From contig JAEZBF010000020.1 of the NCBI GenBank assembly GCA_023427545.1, forward strand, positions 1 to 7,692: 7,692 nucleotides of DNA, written 5' to 3'. The position numbers were made by a program, and so were the translations under genes. Below, one piece after another: positions 1 to 6,100 of the stretch (position 1 is its first letter; the number at the start of each line of letters is the position of its first letter). Under the pieces are notes generated by a model. The model saw only the letters and a program-made list of their open reading frames with translations, did not search any database and was not told where the DNA came from. This DNA is from Pseudomonadota bacterium (GTDB taxonomy: Bacteria; Pseudomonadota; Alphaproteobacteria; Rhizobiales; Devosiaceae).

Positions 1-947
1 TCGGCGAGAACGAAGGCGGCATGCAGCAGCGCAAAGGGCACGTAGTCGGACGACAGCACGTCGAGCAGTCCGGCGCGCGCGAGCTCGGTCGCCGAAATGT
101 TTCCCGAGTGCGACTTGCCGCGAATGACATTCGGAGCGCCCATCAACACCGCAAGTCCCCCGGCGTGCGCCGCCTGGGCCGCCACCAGCGTCGTCGGAAA
201 CTCGGCGATGCGCATGCCTTCCCGCAGCGAATCCGCCACCTGCTCCGGCGTCCCGTCATCATGGCTCGCAAACGCGATGCCGTGGACATGACCCCGTTCG
301 AGGATCGCCTGCCGGTTGGCCTCCGCATAGCGCGCCTGCTCGTCGAGACGCTCGGCGATGAACACCTCGAGCTCCGCATCGCTGAGCCTGAAGCGTGGCT
401 GATAGTACGCCGCGTAAGCCTCCTTGGTCGCGTACTGCCGCTGCCCCGGGCTGTGGTCCATCACCGAGGCGAGGCGCACCATCGGGTGGGCGCAGAACTG
501 CTCGAAATGCTCGACCACGTTGGCGCTCGGCAGCTCGCAGCGCAGGTGCACGAAATGCTCCGCCCGCAGCCGCCCATCGGCATCGCCCTTCTCGATCGCC
601 TGCAGCAGCGCGCCGGCGTGCGCGCCAAGGTCAGGGCTCTCCGGGTCCGACCCGATCCGGAGCGCATCGAACACCGTGGTAATCCCCGACCCGGCGATCT
701 GCGCGTCGTGCGCCTGCAGCGCCGCCAGCGGGTTCCAGTAGACGTTCATGCGCGGGTGGTAGTGGTTCTCGAGGTGGTCGGTGTGCAGCTCGACCAGCCC
801 CGGCACAAGGAAATCGCCCTCGCAGTCCTCCCCGATGCTGCCGCTGGCATCGACCGCGGAAATCAGCCCACCGGCGGCCGACAGGGAGCCTGTGATCACC
901 TCGTTGCCCAGCACGATGCGGGCGTTCCGGAGTGCGAGTTCGGCCAT
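1..947 (-). CDS. phnM: PhnM, alpha-D-ribose 1-methylphosphonate 5-triphosphate diphosphatase (3' end beyond window)
   Basis: PhnM is an amidohydrolase-fold enzyme of the C-P lyase pathway that removes pyrophosphate from ribose-1-methylphosphonate 5-triphosphate in the cytoplasm, giving the 5-phosphate that C-P lyase (PhnJ) cleaves. My translation of the minus strand from the ATG at 947 gives 315 residues open to the window edge; the family is about 380 long, so roughly 65 C-terminal residues are missing. It begins MAELALRNARIVLG and shows the metal-binding HTDH at residues 55-58 after DFLVPGLVEL, the conserved FVHLRCE near 132-138, VMDHSPGQRQ at 162-171, FASHDDGT at 226-233, the GAPN-RGKSHSGN stretch at 270-283 and SSDYVP at 299-304. 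The start codon directly follows the TGA of the DUF1045 gene, so the two are surely cotranscribed and probably translationally coupled; a weak AAGGTG lies about 9 bases upstream. The family call is firm from several motifs; activity is inferred. Confidence 0.95.
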   Translation of the reverse strand, partial: MAELALRNARIVLGNEVITGSLSAAGGLISAVDASGSIGEDCEGDFLVPGLVELHTDHLENHYHPRMNVYWNPLAALQAHDAQIAGSGITTVFDALRIGSDPESPDLGAHAGALLQAIEKGDADGRLRAEHFVHLRCELPSANVVEHFEQFCAHPMVRLASVMDHSPGQRQYATKEAYAAYYQPRFRLSDAELEVFIAERLDEQARYAEANRQAILERGHVHGIAFASHDDGTPEQVADSLREGMRIAEFPTTLVAAQAAHAGGLAVLMGAPNVIRGKSHSGNISATELARAGLLDVLSSDYVPFALLHAAFVLA

Positions 948-1649
948 TCAGATCAGCACCTTCGTCGAGAGCGGGAAGTCGGCGACCCGGCGGAACGGTG
1001 CCTCCGCCTCCGCCTGATGGAAAAGCGCCAAACGGTCGAGCTTGAACGGCTTCGCGATGGCATCTTCGAACCATGCTTCTGCCGCCGTAATGAACGGCTG
1101 AGCCGCATCGGGCGGCAGGCGGTCGGTCAGCGTCATGTGGAACTGGAACTGGTCCATGACATAGGGGTAGCCGTAGTGGTCGAGCAAGCCGATCTGGTAG
1201 GCGCTGAGCCCCGCCGCGATCCGCCGCGCCCGCTCCTCCTCGGACATTGGCGCGCGGAACGGCTCGAAAGCCGTCACGCACCGCGCTGCGAACTCCGTGA
1301 GCGCCGTCTGCTGGACCTCCGGCACCAGCGCGAGGAACCCATCGAGGTTCTTGAGCACCAGCTTGCCGATGGGCACCGCACGTTCTTTGAGGGCAAAGCT
1401 CTGAAGCGCCGCCTCCATTTCCTGACGCGTCCGTCCCTGCGCGAGAGCCATCGGCGCCTTGATCGTGGCGTGGAAGCCGTAGCGCCGCGCCGACTGCGTC
1501 AGTGCCGTCCGCCGCGCGATGGGGATGTCCCCGATCGCCACTGGCGCGACCTCATCCCCGCCGGGATCCCGCCCCAGCCACTGAGCCGCGCGGCGCCACA
1601 GCACCGAGCCCGCAGGCGGCGAGTAATAGATTGCAAATCGTTCCGGCAT
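948..1649 (-). CDS. DUF1045 phosphonate-operon protein, 2H phosphoesterase-like
   Basis: A 233-residue protein of the DUF1045 / 'putative phosphonate metabolism protein' family, found almost only beside C-P lyase genes. Two H-x-T motifs are visible, HATIKAP at residues 60-66 (H60, T62) and HMTLT at 171-175 (H171, T173); this pair is the signature of the 2H phosphoesterase / RNA ligase-like fold, which opens cyclic or 2'-5' phosphodiesters. In the phosphonate pathway the matching substrate would be the 5-phosphoribosyl-1,2-cyclic phosphate released by C-P lyase, normally opened by PhnP, but that assignment is inference. I chose the ATG at 1649 (MPERFAIYYSPPAGS) because GAGGGG sits 3 bases upstream and the family starts this way; the frame stays open back to 1892, but that 81-residue extension crosses the promoter region, overlaps the divergent kinase gene and has no family-like sequence. 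It is the first gene of the leftward operon visible here and abuts phnM. Confidence 0.88.
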   Translation of the reverse strand: MPERFAIYYSPPAGSVLWRRAAQWLGRDPGGDEVAPVAIGDIPIARRTALTQSARRYGFHATIKAPMALAQGRTRQEMEAALQSFALKERAVPIGKLVLKNLDGFLALVPEVQQTALTEFAARCVTAFEPFRAPMSEEERARRIAAGLSAYQIGLLDHYGYPYVMDQFQFHMTLTDRLPPDAAQPFITAAEAWFEDAIAKPFKLDRLALFHQAEAEAPFRRVADFPLSTKVLI

Positions 1650-1682
1650 CAGCCCCTCGACCGAGCCCCTATTGCCGGGCCC

Positions 1683-1700
1683 GTGACCGCATTTTGACAA
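1683..1700 (-). promoter_or_regulatory. Candidate Pho box upstream of DUF1045-phnM
   Basis: Read on the minus strand, this is TTGTCAA, AATG, CGGTCAC: two 7-base half-sites with a 4-base spacer, so an 11-base repeat period. The PhoB consensus is two CTGTCAT-like half-sites with the same spacing; the first half matches at 5 of 7 positions and the second at 6 of 7 (counting CTGTCAC). A possible -10 (AATAGG, 1673-1668) follows after 9 bases, the usual place in PhoB-activated promoters where the box replaces the -35. The site lies 33 bases before the DUF1045 start. Position, orientation and the biology of the operon agree; binding itself is inferred. Confidence 0.55.
1694..1699 (+). promoter_or_regulatory. 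Possible -35 element (TTGACA) toward the glycerate kinase gene
   Basis: A perfect TTGACA hexamer faces the kinase gene, 68 bases before its ATG. At 16-18 bases downstream there is only a poor -10 (CAGCTT-like), so this may be chance. The hexamer is embedded in the candidate Pho box on the other strand, so if both are real, PhoB binding would compete with RNA polymerase on this side. Confidence 0.22.
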
Positions 1701-1767
1701 AGCCGCGGCCTGCATGCCAGCTTGCCGCCGCCTCGGGCCGCGCCCGTTCCCCCCACAGCTCCCCAAG

Positions 1768-3021
1768 ATGGACCGAGACCTCCTTACCGACCTCTTTTCG
1801 ACCGCGGTTGCCGCCGCCCAGCCGGCTCTTGCGGTCAAGTCGCACCTGCCCGAACGGCCGCGCGGCCGGACCATCGTCATCGGCGCCGGCAAGGCTTCGG
1901 CACAGATGGCGCAGGCCTTCGAATCGGCATGGGACGGTCCGCTCGAAGGCCTGGTGGTGACCCGCTACGGCTATGCCGCGCCCTGCCAGCGGATCGAGAT
2001 CGTCGAGGCGGCCCACCCGGTCCCCGATGCTGCCGGCGCACTCGCGGCGCGCCGCATCATGGAAAAAGTCTCCGGCCTCGGACCCGACGATCTCGTCGTC
2101 GCCCTGATTTCGGGCGGCGGATCGGCTCTCCTCGCCGCGCCCGCGCCGGGCATGACCCTCGATGACGAGCAGGCGGTCAACGCCGCATTGCTCGCCTCCG
2201 GCGCGCCGATCGGCGCCATGAACGCGATCCGCAACCAGCTCTCCCAGCTCAAGGGCGGCCGGCTGGCGGCGCTCGCCGCGCCCGCACGCGTTGCAACGCT
2301 CGTGGTCTCCGACATTCCCGGCGACGATCCGGCGCTCGTCGCCTCCGGTCCGACCCTGCCGATGGCCAGCACCCGCGCCGACGCCCGCCGACTGGTCGAG
2401 CTCTACGGCATCGCGCTCCCGCCCGCCGCCACCGCGGTGCTCTCCAGCGACGCCAACCCCGCGCCCCGGCCGACCGACGCCGCTTTCGCCCGCAACAGCG
2501 TCGCGATCATCGCCTCGGCCGCGCTGTCGCTCGAGGCGGCCGCCCAGAAAGCCACGGCGATGGGGCTCCATCCGGTCATTCTCTCCGACGCCATCGAGGG
2601 CGAGGCGCGCGAAGTCGCCAAGGTCCACGCCGCGATCGCCCGCGAGGTCGCGGCCCGCAACCGGCCCTTCGCCAAGCCAGCCGTGATCCTCTCGGGCGGA
2701 GAAACCACCGTCACCATCCGCGGCAGCGGCAGGGGTGGCCGAAACGCCGAGTTCCTGCTCAGCCTCGCCATCGGCCTCGACGGGGTGCCCGGTGTCGCAG
2801 CGCTCGCCGCCGACACCGATGGCATCGACGGCATGGGCGACAATGCCGGCGCCTTCTGCGACGGCCAGAGCGCCTCGCGGATGCGCGCGGCCGGCGTCGA
2901 TCCGCAGGCGGCGCTCGCCGATAACGACGCCTACACCGCCTTCGCCGCGGTCGGCGGCCTCGTCGTCACCGGACCGACCGGCACCAACGTCAACGATTTC
3001 CGCGCGATCGTCGTGCGCTGA
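1768..3021 (+). CDS. ttuD: Glycerate 2-kinase, MOFRL family (TtuD/GckA type)
   Basis: ATP-dependent cytoplasmic kinase that converts D-glycerate to 2-phosphoglycerate, feeding glyoxylate, serine-cycle or aldarate/tartrate breakdown into lower glycolysis. Members are often mislabelled 'hydroxypyruvate reductase'. The 417-residue product has the normal length and the two-domain order: DUF4147 N-terminal part with VIGAGKASAQMA at 37-48, AHPVPD at 82-87, LISGGGSALLAAPA at 113-126, RNQLSQLKGGRLA at 155-167 and VVSDIPGDDPALVASGPT at 179-196; then the C-terminal MOFRL part with LSGGETTVTIRGSGRGGRN at 308-326, ADTDGIDGMGDNAGA at 348-362 and TGPTGTNVND at 401-410. I prefer the ATG at 1768 (MDRDLLTDLF), which gives the usual family N-terminus; an in-frame ATG at 1714 would add 18 proline/arginine-rich residues with no family character. 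Neither has a clear ribosome binding site. It diverges from the phn genes and converges with fsr, leaving one base between stops. Its link to either neighbour pathway is inference. Confidence 0.92.
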   Translation: MDRDLLTDLFSTAVAAAQPALAVKSHLPERPRGRTIVIGAGKASAQMAQAFESAWDGPLEGLVVTRYGYAAPCQRIEIVEAAHPVPDAAGALAARRIMEKVSGLGPDDLVVALISGGGSALLAAPAPGMTLDDEQAVNAALLASGAPIGAMNAIRNQLSQLKGGRLAALAAPARVATLVVSDIPGDDPALVASGPTLPMASTRADARRLVELYGIALPPAATAVLSSDANPAPRPTDAAFARNSVAIIASAALSLEAAAQKATAMGLHPVILSDAIEGEAREVAKVHAAIAREVAARNRPFAKPAVILSGGETTVTIRGSGRGGRNAEFLLSLAIGLDGVPGVAALAADTDGIDGMGDNAGAFCDGQSASRMRAAGVDPQAALADNDAYTAFAAVGGLVVTGPTGTNVNDFRAIVVR

Positions 3022-3022
3022 T

Positions 3023-4258
3023 CTAGGTTGCCGGCGAGGTCACCTCCGCCAGGCCCTCGCGCTTGCGGTGGAGGTCGGGCAGGAACACCGTCAGCAGCCC
3101 GAGCAGCGGCAGGAACGAACAGATCCAGAAGACGTACTCGATGCCCCGCACGTCTGCGAGCGCGCCTAGGGCCGCGGCCGCGATCCCGCCCGAGCCGAAG
3201 GCAAAACCGAAGAACACTCCGGCGACGAGCCCGATCCGGCCGGGCAGAAGCTCCTGCGCGAACACCACGATAGCCGAGAACGCCGACGAGAAGATCACCC
3301 CGATCAGGATCGTCAGCACCGGCAGCCAGAACAGGTCGGCGTAGGGCAGGGCGAGCGTGAACGGCACGACGCCCAGGATCGAGAACCAGATCACGACCTT
3401 GGGCCCGACCCTGTCGCCGACCAGCCCACCGACCACCACGCCCATCGCCGATGCGCCGAGGAATATGAACAGCAGCAGCTGCGCATATTCGATCGAGACG
3501 CCGAACTTCTCGATCGCAAAGAACGTGTAATAGCTCCCCATCGAGGCGTTATAGATGTTCTTGGTGAAGGTCAGGATCATCAGCACCGTCAGGGCGATGA
3601 TCGTCGTCCGCTTGGGGAACGGCATGGCGGTGTTCGCCGGCGGGCGTCCCGCGGCGATGCGGCGGTGTTCGGCGTACCAGTTGCCGACCCGCCAGAGGAT
3701 GATGATCCCGACCAGCGCCGCCGCAGCGAACCACGCAACGCTCGATTGCCCGCGCGGCACGACGATGAAAATCGCAAGCAGCGGCCCCATCGCCGAGCCG
3801 AAATTGCCCCCGACCTGGAATACCGATTGCGCCATCCCATGACGGCCGCCCGAGGCGAGCCGCGCCACGCGCGAGGATTCCGGGTGGAACACCGCCGAGC
3901 CGAAGCCGACGAGCGCCGCACCGAGCAGCAGCATCGGATAGCTGGTGGAAAAACCTAGGACCAGCAGTCCGCACAGCGTCGAACCCATGCCGAAGGCCAG
4001 CGAATAGGGCAGGGGGCGCTTGTCCGTGTAGATGCCGATGACCGGCTGCAGCAGCGAGGCGGTGACCTGGAAGACCAGCGTCAGCAGTCCGATCTGGACG
4101 AAGTCGAGCCCGTAGCTGTCTTTGAGGATCGGGTAGATCGCCGTCAGCAGCGACTGCATGACGTCATTGATGAAGTGGCAGATCGATACTGCAAAGATGA
4201 TCGACAGCGTGGTCTTGCCGAAGCCTGCCGCGCCGCTGCCGGCCGAAATAGAAGTCAC
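3023..4258 (-). CDS. fsr: Fsr-type MFS transporter (fosmidomycin resistance protein)
   Basis: Inner-membrane proton-driven efflux protein of the major facilitator superfamily, closest to E. coli Fsr, whose overproduction gives fosmidomycin resistance; the natural substrate is unsettled. The 411-residue length fits Fsr (about 406). Hydrophobic segments spread over the whole chain fit 12 membrane helices with a charged central loop near 190-218. Fsr-specific blocks visible are HFINDVMQSLLTAIYPIL (28-45), QPVIGIYTDKRPLPYSLAFG (71-90), FHPESSRVARLASGGRHG (124-141), QVGGNFGSAMGPLLA (148-162), GGLVGDRVGPK (277-287) and FAQELLPGRIGLVAGVFFG (333-351), followed by FLPLLGLLTVFLPD near the C-terminus. 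The start is GTG, with GGAG 10 bases upstream; the next in-frame ATG (residue 34) would remove most of helix 1. It is transcribed toward the glycerate kinase gene and diverges from the dehydrogenase cassette. No truncation or frameshift is seen. Confidence 0.93.
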   Translation of the reverse strand: MTSISAGSGAAGFGKTTLSIIFAVSICHFINDVMQSLLTAIYPILKDSYGLDFVQIGLLTLVFQVTASLLQPVIGIYTDKRPLPYSLAFGMGSTLCGLLVLGFSTSYPMLLLGAALVGFGSAVFHPESSRVARLASGGRHGMAQSVFQVGGNFGSAMGPLLAIFIVVPRGQSSVAWFAAAALVGIIILWRVGNWYAEHRRIAAGRPPANTAMPFPKRTTIIALTVLMILTFTKNIYNASMGSYYTFFAIEKFGVSIEYAQLLLFIFLGASAMGVVVGGLVGDRVGPKVVIWFSILGVVPFTLALPYADLFWLPVLTILIGVIFSSAFSAIVVFAQELLPGRIGLVAGVFFGFAFGSGGIAAAALGALADVRGIEYVFWICSFLPLLGLLTVFLPDLHRKREGLAEVTSPAT

Positions 4259-4323
4259 GATGATAGAGCTCCAGGGGATCGGGAGTATCTACACCCAAAA
4301 GTCTCGGCTGGAAGCCGAAGAAT

Positions 4324-4346
4324 CGAACGCTGAGCTAGGACGTTCG
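4324..4346. promoter_or_regulatory. Inverted repeat CGAACG-N11-CGTTCG, possible operator
   Basis: The 156-base divergent region between fsr and the dehydrogenase gene (4259-4414) holds a perfect 6-base inverted repeat with an 11-base spacer (4324-4329 and 4341-4346), a layout fitting a dimeric repressor that could serve both directions. A TCGAAACG sequence just after it (4348-4355) resembles a further degenerate half-site. A short hairpin TCGGCT-GGA-AGCCGA lies at 4304-4318. No regulator gene is present in the window. A six-base palindrome in such a region can occur by chance, so support is modest. Confidence 0.3.
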
Positions 4347-4414
4347 TCGAAACGCGAGGGCTTCACAGCGGCACGCTAAGTCTGTTCTATGCCGCCGCCT
4401 CAAGGGAGAGACCA

Positions 4415-5353
4415 ATGGCCAAGCGCAGGATCGCCGTCGTCGGCGTCGGCAAGATCGCGATCGACCAGCACCTGCCGGTGATCGACAAGAGCAGTGATTT
4501 CGAGGTCGCAGCCACGGTTTCCACCCGCGGTGTCGCGCACAACGGCCTGCCGGTGTTCAAGACCCAGGCGGAGTTGTTCAGGGCGATGCCCGACATCGGC
4601 ATCGTCTCGATCTGCACCCCGCCCGGCGTCCGCCACGCCTACGTCCGCGAGGCGCTCGACGCGGGCAAGGACGTGCTGATGGAAAAGCCGCCGACGCCAA
4701 CCATTTCCGAGCTCGACGACCTCGTCCGCTACGCCCGCACCAGGGACCGCGTGCTGTTCCAGACCTGGCACAGCCAGTACAACGAAGCGGTGGACCGCAC
4801 CCGCGACATCCTCGCCGAGGAGGGCGTCCGCTCGGTGCGCATCGATTGGCGCGAGAGCGTCCGCAAGTGGCATCCCGGCCAGGAATGGGTCTGGGAGCCC
4901 GGCGGCTTCGGCGTCTGCGACCCCGGCATCAACGCGCTTTCGATCTTCACCAAGATCATGCCGTTCCCCGTGTTCGTCGAGAAGGCGACGCTGCGCTTCC
5001 CGTCCAACCGTCAGACGCCGGTCGATGTCGAGATCGCGTTCAAGTCCGCCGAACCCGGCCAGCCGACGATGAGCGCGGGCTTCAACTGGCTCGAAACCAC
5101 CGGCGAAATCTGGACCCAGACGATCGAGACCGCCCGCGGCACCAGGCTCAAGCTGGAGAAGGGCGGCACGGTGCTCAAGATGAACGGCGAGACCGCGATC
5201 GAGAACCCCTCCGAGGAGTACGAGCGCATCTACGAGCGCTTCGCCACCCTGCTCGACCGCCGCGAGAGCGACGTCCACGACGCCCCGCTCCGCCTCGTCG
5301 CCGACATCTTCCTGCTCGGCGCTCGTGAGAATGTGGAGCCCTTCGAGTGGTGA
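4415..5353 (+). CDS. Gfo/Idh/MocA oxidoreductase, L-arabinose/D-galactose 1-dehydrogenase-like
   Basis: Probably an NAD(P)+-dependent cytoplasmic aldose 1-dehydrogenase that oxidises a sugar at C1 to its lactone, as in the non-phosphorylating arabinose/galactose pathways of Azospirillum and rhizobia. The 312-residue product starts with a Rossmann motif GVGKIA at 10-15, has the EKPP of the family at 90-93 (K91 is the catalytic lysine position), then RKWHPGQEWVWEPGGFGVCD (150-169) and PGINALSIFTK (170-180), which contain D169 and N173 at the active-site positions of this subgroup, and RRESDVHDAPLRLVADIFLLG at the C-terminus. The blocks around WHPGQ and PGINALSI match the arabinose dehydrogenase subgroup much better than generic Gfo/Idh/MocA proteins. 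A strong GGGAG lies 6 bases before the ATG. First gene of the plus-strand cassette with the cupin and SDR; divergent from fsr. The exact sugar cannot be read from the sequence. Confidence 0.85.
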   Translation: MAKRRIAVVGVGKIAIDQHLPVIDKSSDFEVAATVSTRGVAHNGLPVFKTQAELFRAMPDIGIVSICTPPGVRHAYVREALDAGKDVLMEKPPTPTISELDDLVRYARTRDRVLFQTWHSQYNEAVDRTRDILAEEGVRSVRIDWRESVRKWHPGQEWVWEPGGFGVCDPGINALSIFTKIMPFPVFVEKATLRFPSNRQTPVDVEIAFKSAEPGQPTMSAGFNWLETTGEIWTQTIETARGTRLKLEKGGTVLKMNGETAIENPSEEYERIYERFATLLDRRESDVHDAPLRLVADIFLLGARENVEPFEW

Positions 5354-5369
5354 GGGTGGTGATCGCCGC

Positions 5370-5480
5370 AAGGCCCCCTTATCCTGTCCTTCTCCCCCGG
5401 GGGAGAAGGGACAAACACACGGACGCAGCGGTCCTTGCACCCCCTCTCCCATGGGGGAGAGGGTAGGGTGAGGGGGCCTT
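5370..5480. repeat. REPIN-like inverted pair of REP hairpin units
   Basis: This 111-base element fills nearly all of the gap between the dehydrogenase and cupin genes. Its ends are a perfect 10-base inverted repeat, AAGGCCCCCT (5370-5379) and AGGGGGCCTT (5471-5480). The left end and the reverse complement of the right end remain alike for about 29 bases with one indel, so two copies of one unit face each other. The left unit has a perfect palindrome with 11-base arms (CCTTCTCCCCC, 5388-5398 with 5399-5409); the right has a 9-base stem (CCCTCTCCC 5442-5450 with 5455-5463) and a 4-base loop. Such intergenic palindromes are common in alphaproteobacteria and may modulate mRNA ends or act as weak attenuators. 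Confidence 0.8.
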
Positions 5481-5502
5481 ACCAAGCTTCCGGAGATCAA
5501 CC

Positions 5503-6000
5503 ATGTATGACACCCTGAACGGCTCCACCCACCCGCTTGCGTCCAAGGAAATTGCCACTCCGGCGATGCCCGAGGACGAGCGCGTCTGGGTGCCGCAGAT
5601 GAAGGACGTGTGGTTCCGGCCCCTCCTGCTCAACACGGTGCAGGGCCAGTGGTGCAACCTGCTGCGCGTGCGCAAGTCGGGCGTGCTGACCAAGCACCTC
5701 CACCCCGCGCCGGTCCACGGCTACGTCACCAAGGGCCGCTGGCGCTACCTCGAGCACGACTGGATCGCCGAGACCGGCTCCTACGTCTTCGAGCCGCCCG
5801 GCGAAATCCACACCTTGACGGTTCCCGAGGACTGCCCGGAGATGATCACCTTCTTCAACATCTCGGGCTGCATGGTCTACCTCGACGACGACAACAAGCA
5901 GATCGGCTTTGAGGACGTCTTCACCAAGATCGACATGTGCCGCCGCCACTACATCTCGGTCGGCCTCGGCGCCGGCTACGTCGAGCAGTTCGTGCGCTGA
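5503..6000 (+). CDS. Small cupin protein, 2,4'-dihydroxyacetophenone dioxygenase family
   Basis: A 165-residue single-domain cupin. The family is named after 2,4'-dihydroxyacetophenone dioxygenase, an iron enzyme that cleaves an aryl ketone, but most members are uncharacterised and this assignment is by fold and family only. The first cupin motif is visible as G60-x4-H65-L-H67-x4-H72 within KHLHPAPVHGYVTKG (64-78), followed by RWRYLEHDW (79-87) and the second motif GSYVFEPPGEIHTL (92-105) with H103. H65, H67 and H103 are the likely metal ligands, with E84 or H85 as a possible fourth. The C-terminal 40 residues (FEDVFTKIDMCRRHY and onward) match no motif I know. GGAGAT precedes the ATG by 5 bases. 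It sits between two NAD(P)-dependent dehydrogenase genes and between REP-like hairpins, so it probably acts on a non-aromatic intermediate of the same pathway, as an isomerase, lyase or dioxygenase; that is inference. Confidence 0.8.
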   Translation: MYDTLNGSTHPLASKEIATPAMPEDERVWVPQMKDVWFRPLLLNTVQGQWCNLLRVRKSGVLTKHLHPAPVHGYVTKGRWRYLEHDWIAETGSYVFEPPGEIHTLTVPEDCPEMITFFNISGCMVYLDDDNKQIGFEDVFTKIDMCRRHYISVGLGAGYVEQFVR

Positions 6001-6018
6001 CGGCATATCGGTCGGAGC

Positions 6019-6066
6019 CCTTCTCCCCTTGCGGGAGAAGGTGCCGGCAGGCGGATGAGGGGGACC
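6019..6066. repeat. Single REP-like hairpin unit between cupin and SDR genes
   Basis: A 9-base stem CCTTCTCCC (6019-6027) / GGGAGAAGG (6033-6041) with a CTTGC loop is followed by the tail GGATGAGGGGGACC (6053-6066). The same stem and a nearly identical tail (GGGTGAGGGGGCC, 5466-5478) occur in the upstream inverted pair, so all three units belong to one repeat family; here the spacer between stem and tail is longer (TGCCGGCAGGC). It occupies the middle of the 100-base gap. As an RNA hairpin it lacks a T-run, so it is not a classical terminator. Confidence 0.75.
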
Positions 6067-6100
6067 TCCCCACCGGCTCGGAGTTCTTGGAAGGGCACCC

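Noticed and set aside
21..1697. A 558-residue open frame on the plus strand across phnM and DUF1045.
   Set aside because: It is antisense to two genes with clear family motifs, is extremely rich in arginine and shows no recognisable domain; such frames are common in GC-rich DNA.
1650..1892. Upstream extension of DUF1045 to an ATG at 1892.
   Set aside because: The added 81 residues lack family similarity, overlap the divergent kinase gene and cross the candidate promoter, while the ATG at 1649 has a GAGGGG site.
5388..5463. Direct-repeat array resembling a CRISPR.
   Set aside because: There are only two units, they are inverted rather than direct, and no regular spacers or cas genes are present.
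4400..5500. A 366-residue minus-strand frame opposite the dehydrogenase gene.
   Set aside because: Shadow frame: the plus strand has a full Gfo/Idh/MocA protein with a strong ribosome binding site, and the minus translation has D/R/G-rich composition without motifs.
6019..6041. Rho-independent terminator after the cupin gene.
   Set aside because: The hairpin has no T-run, is closely related to other repeat copies and is followed by an SDR gene in the same orientation, so a REP-type repeat is the better reading.
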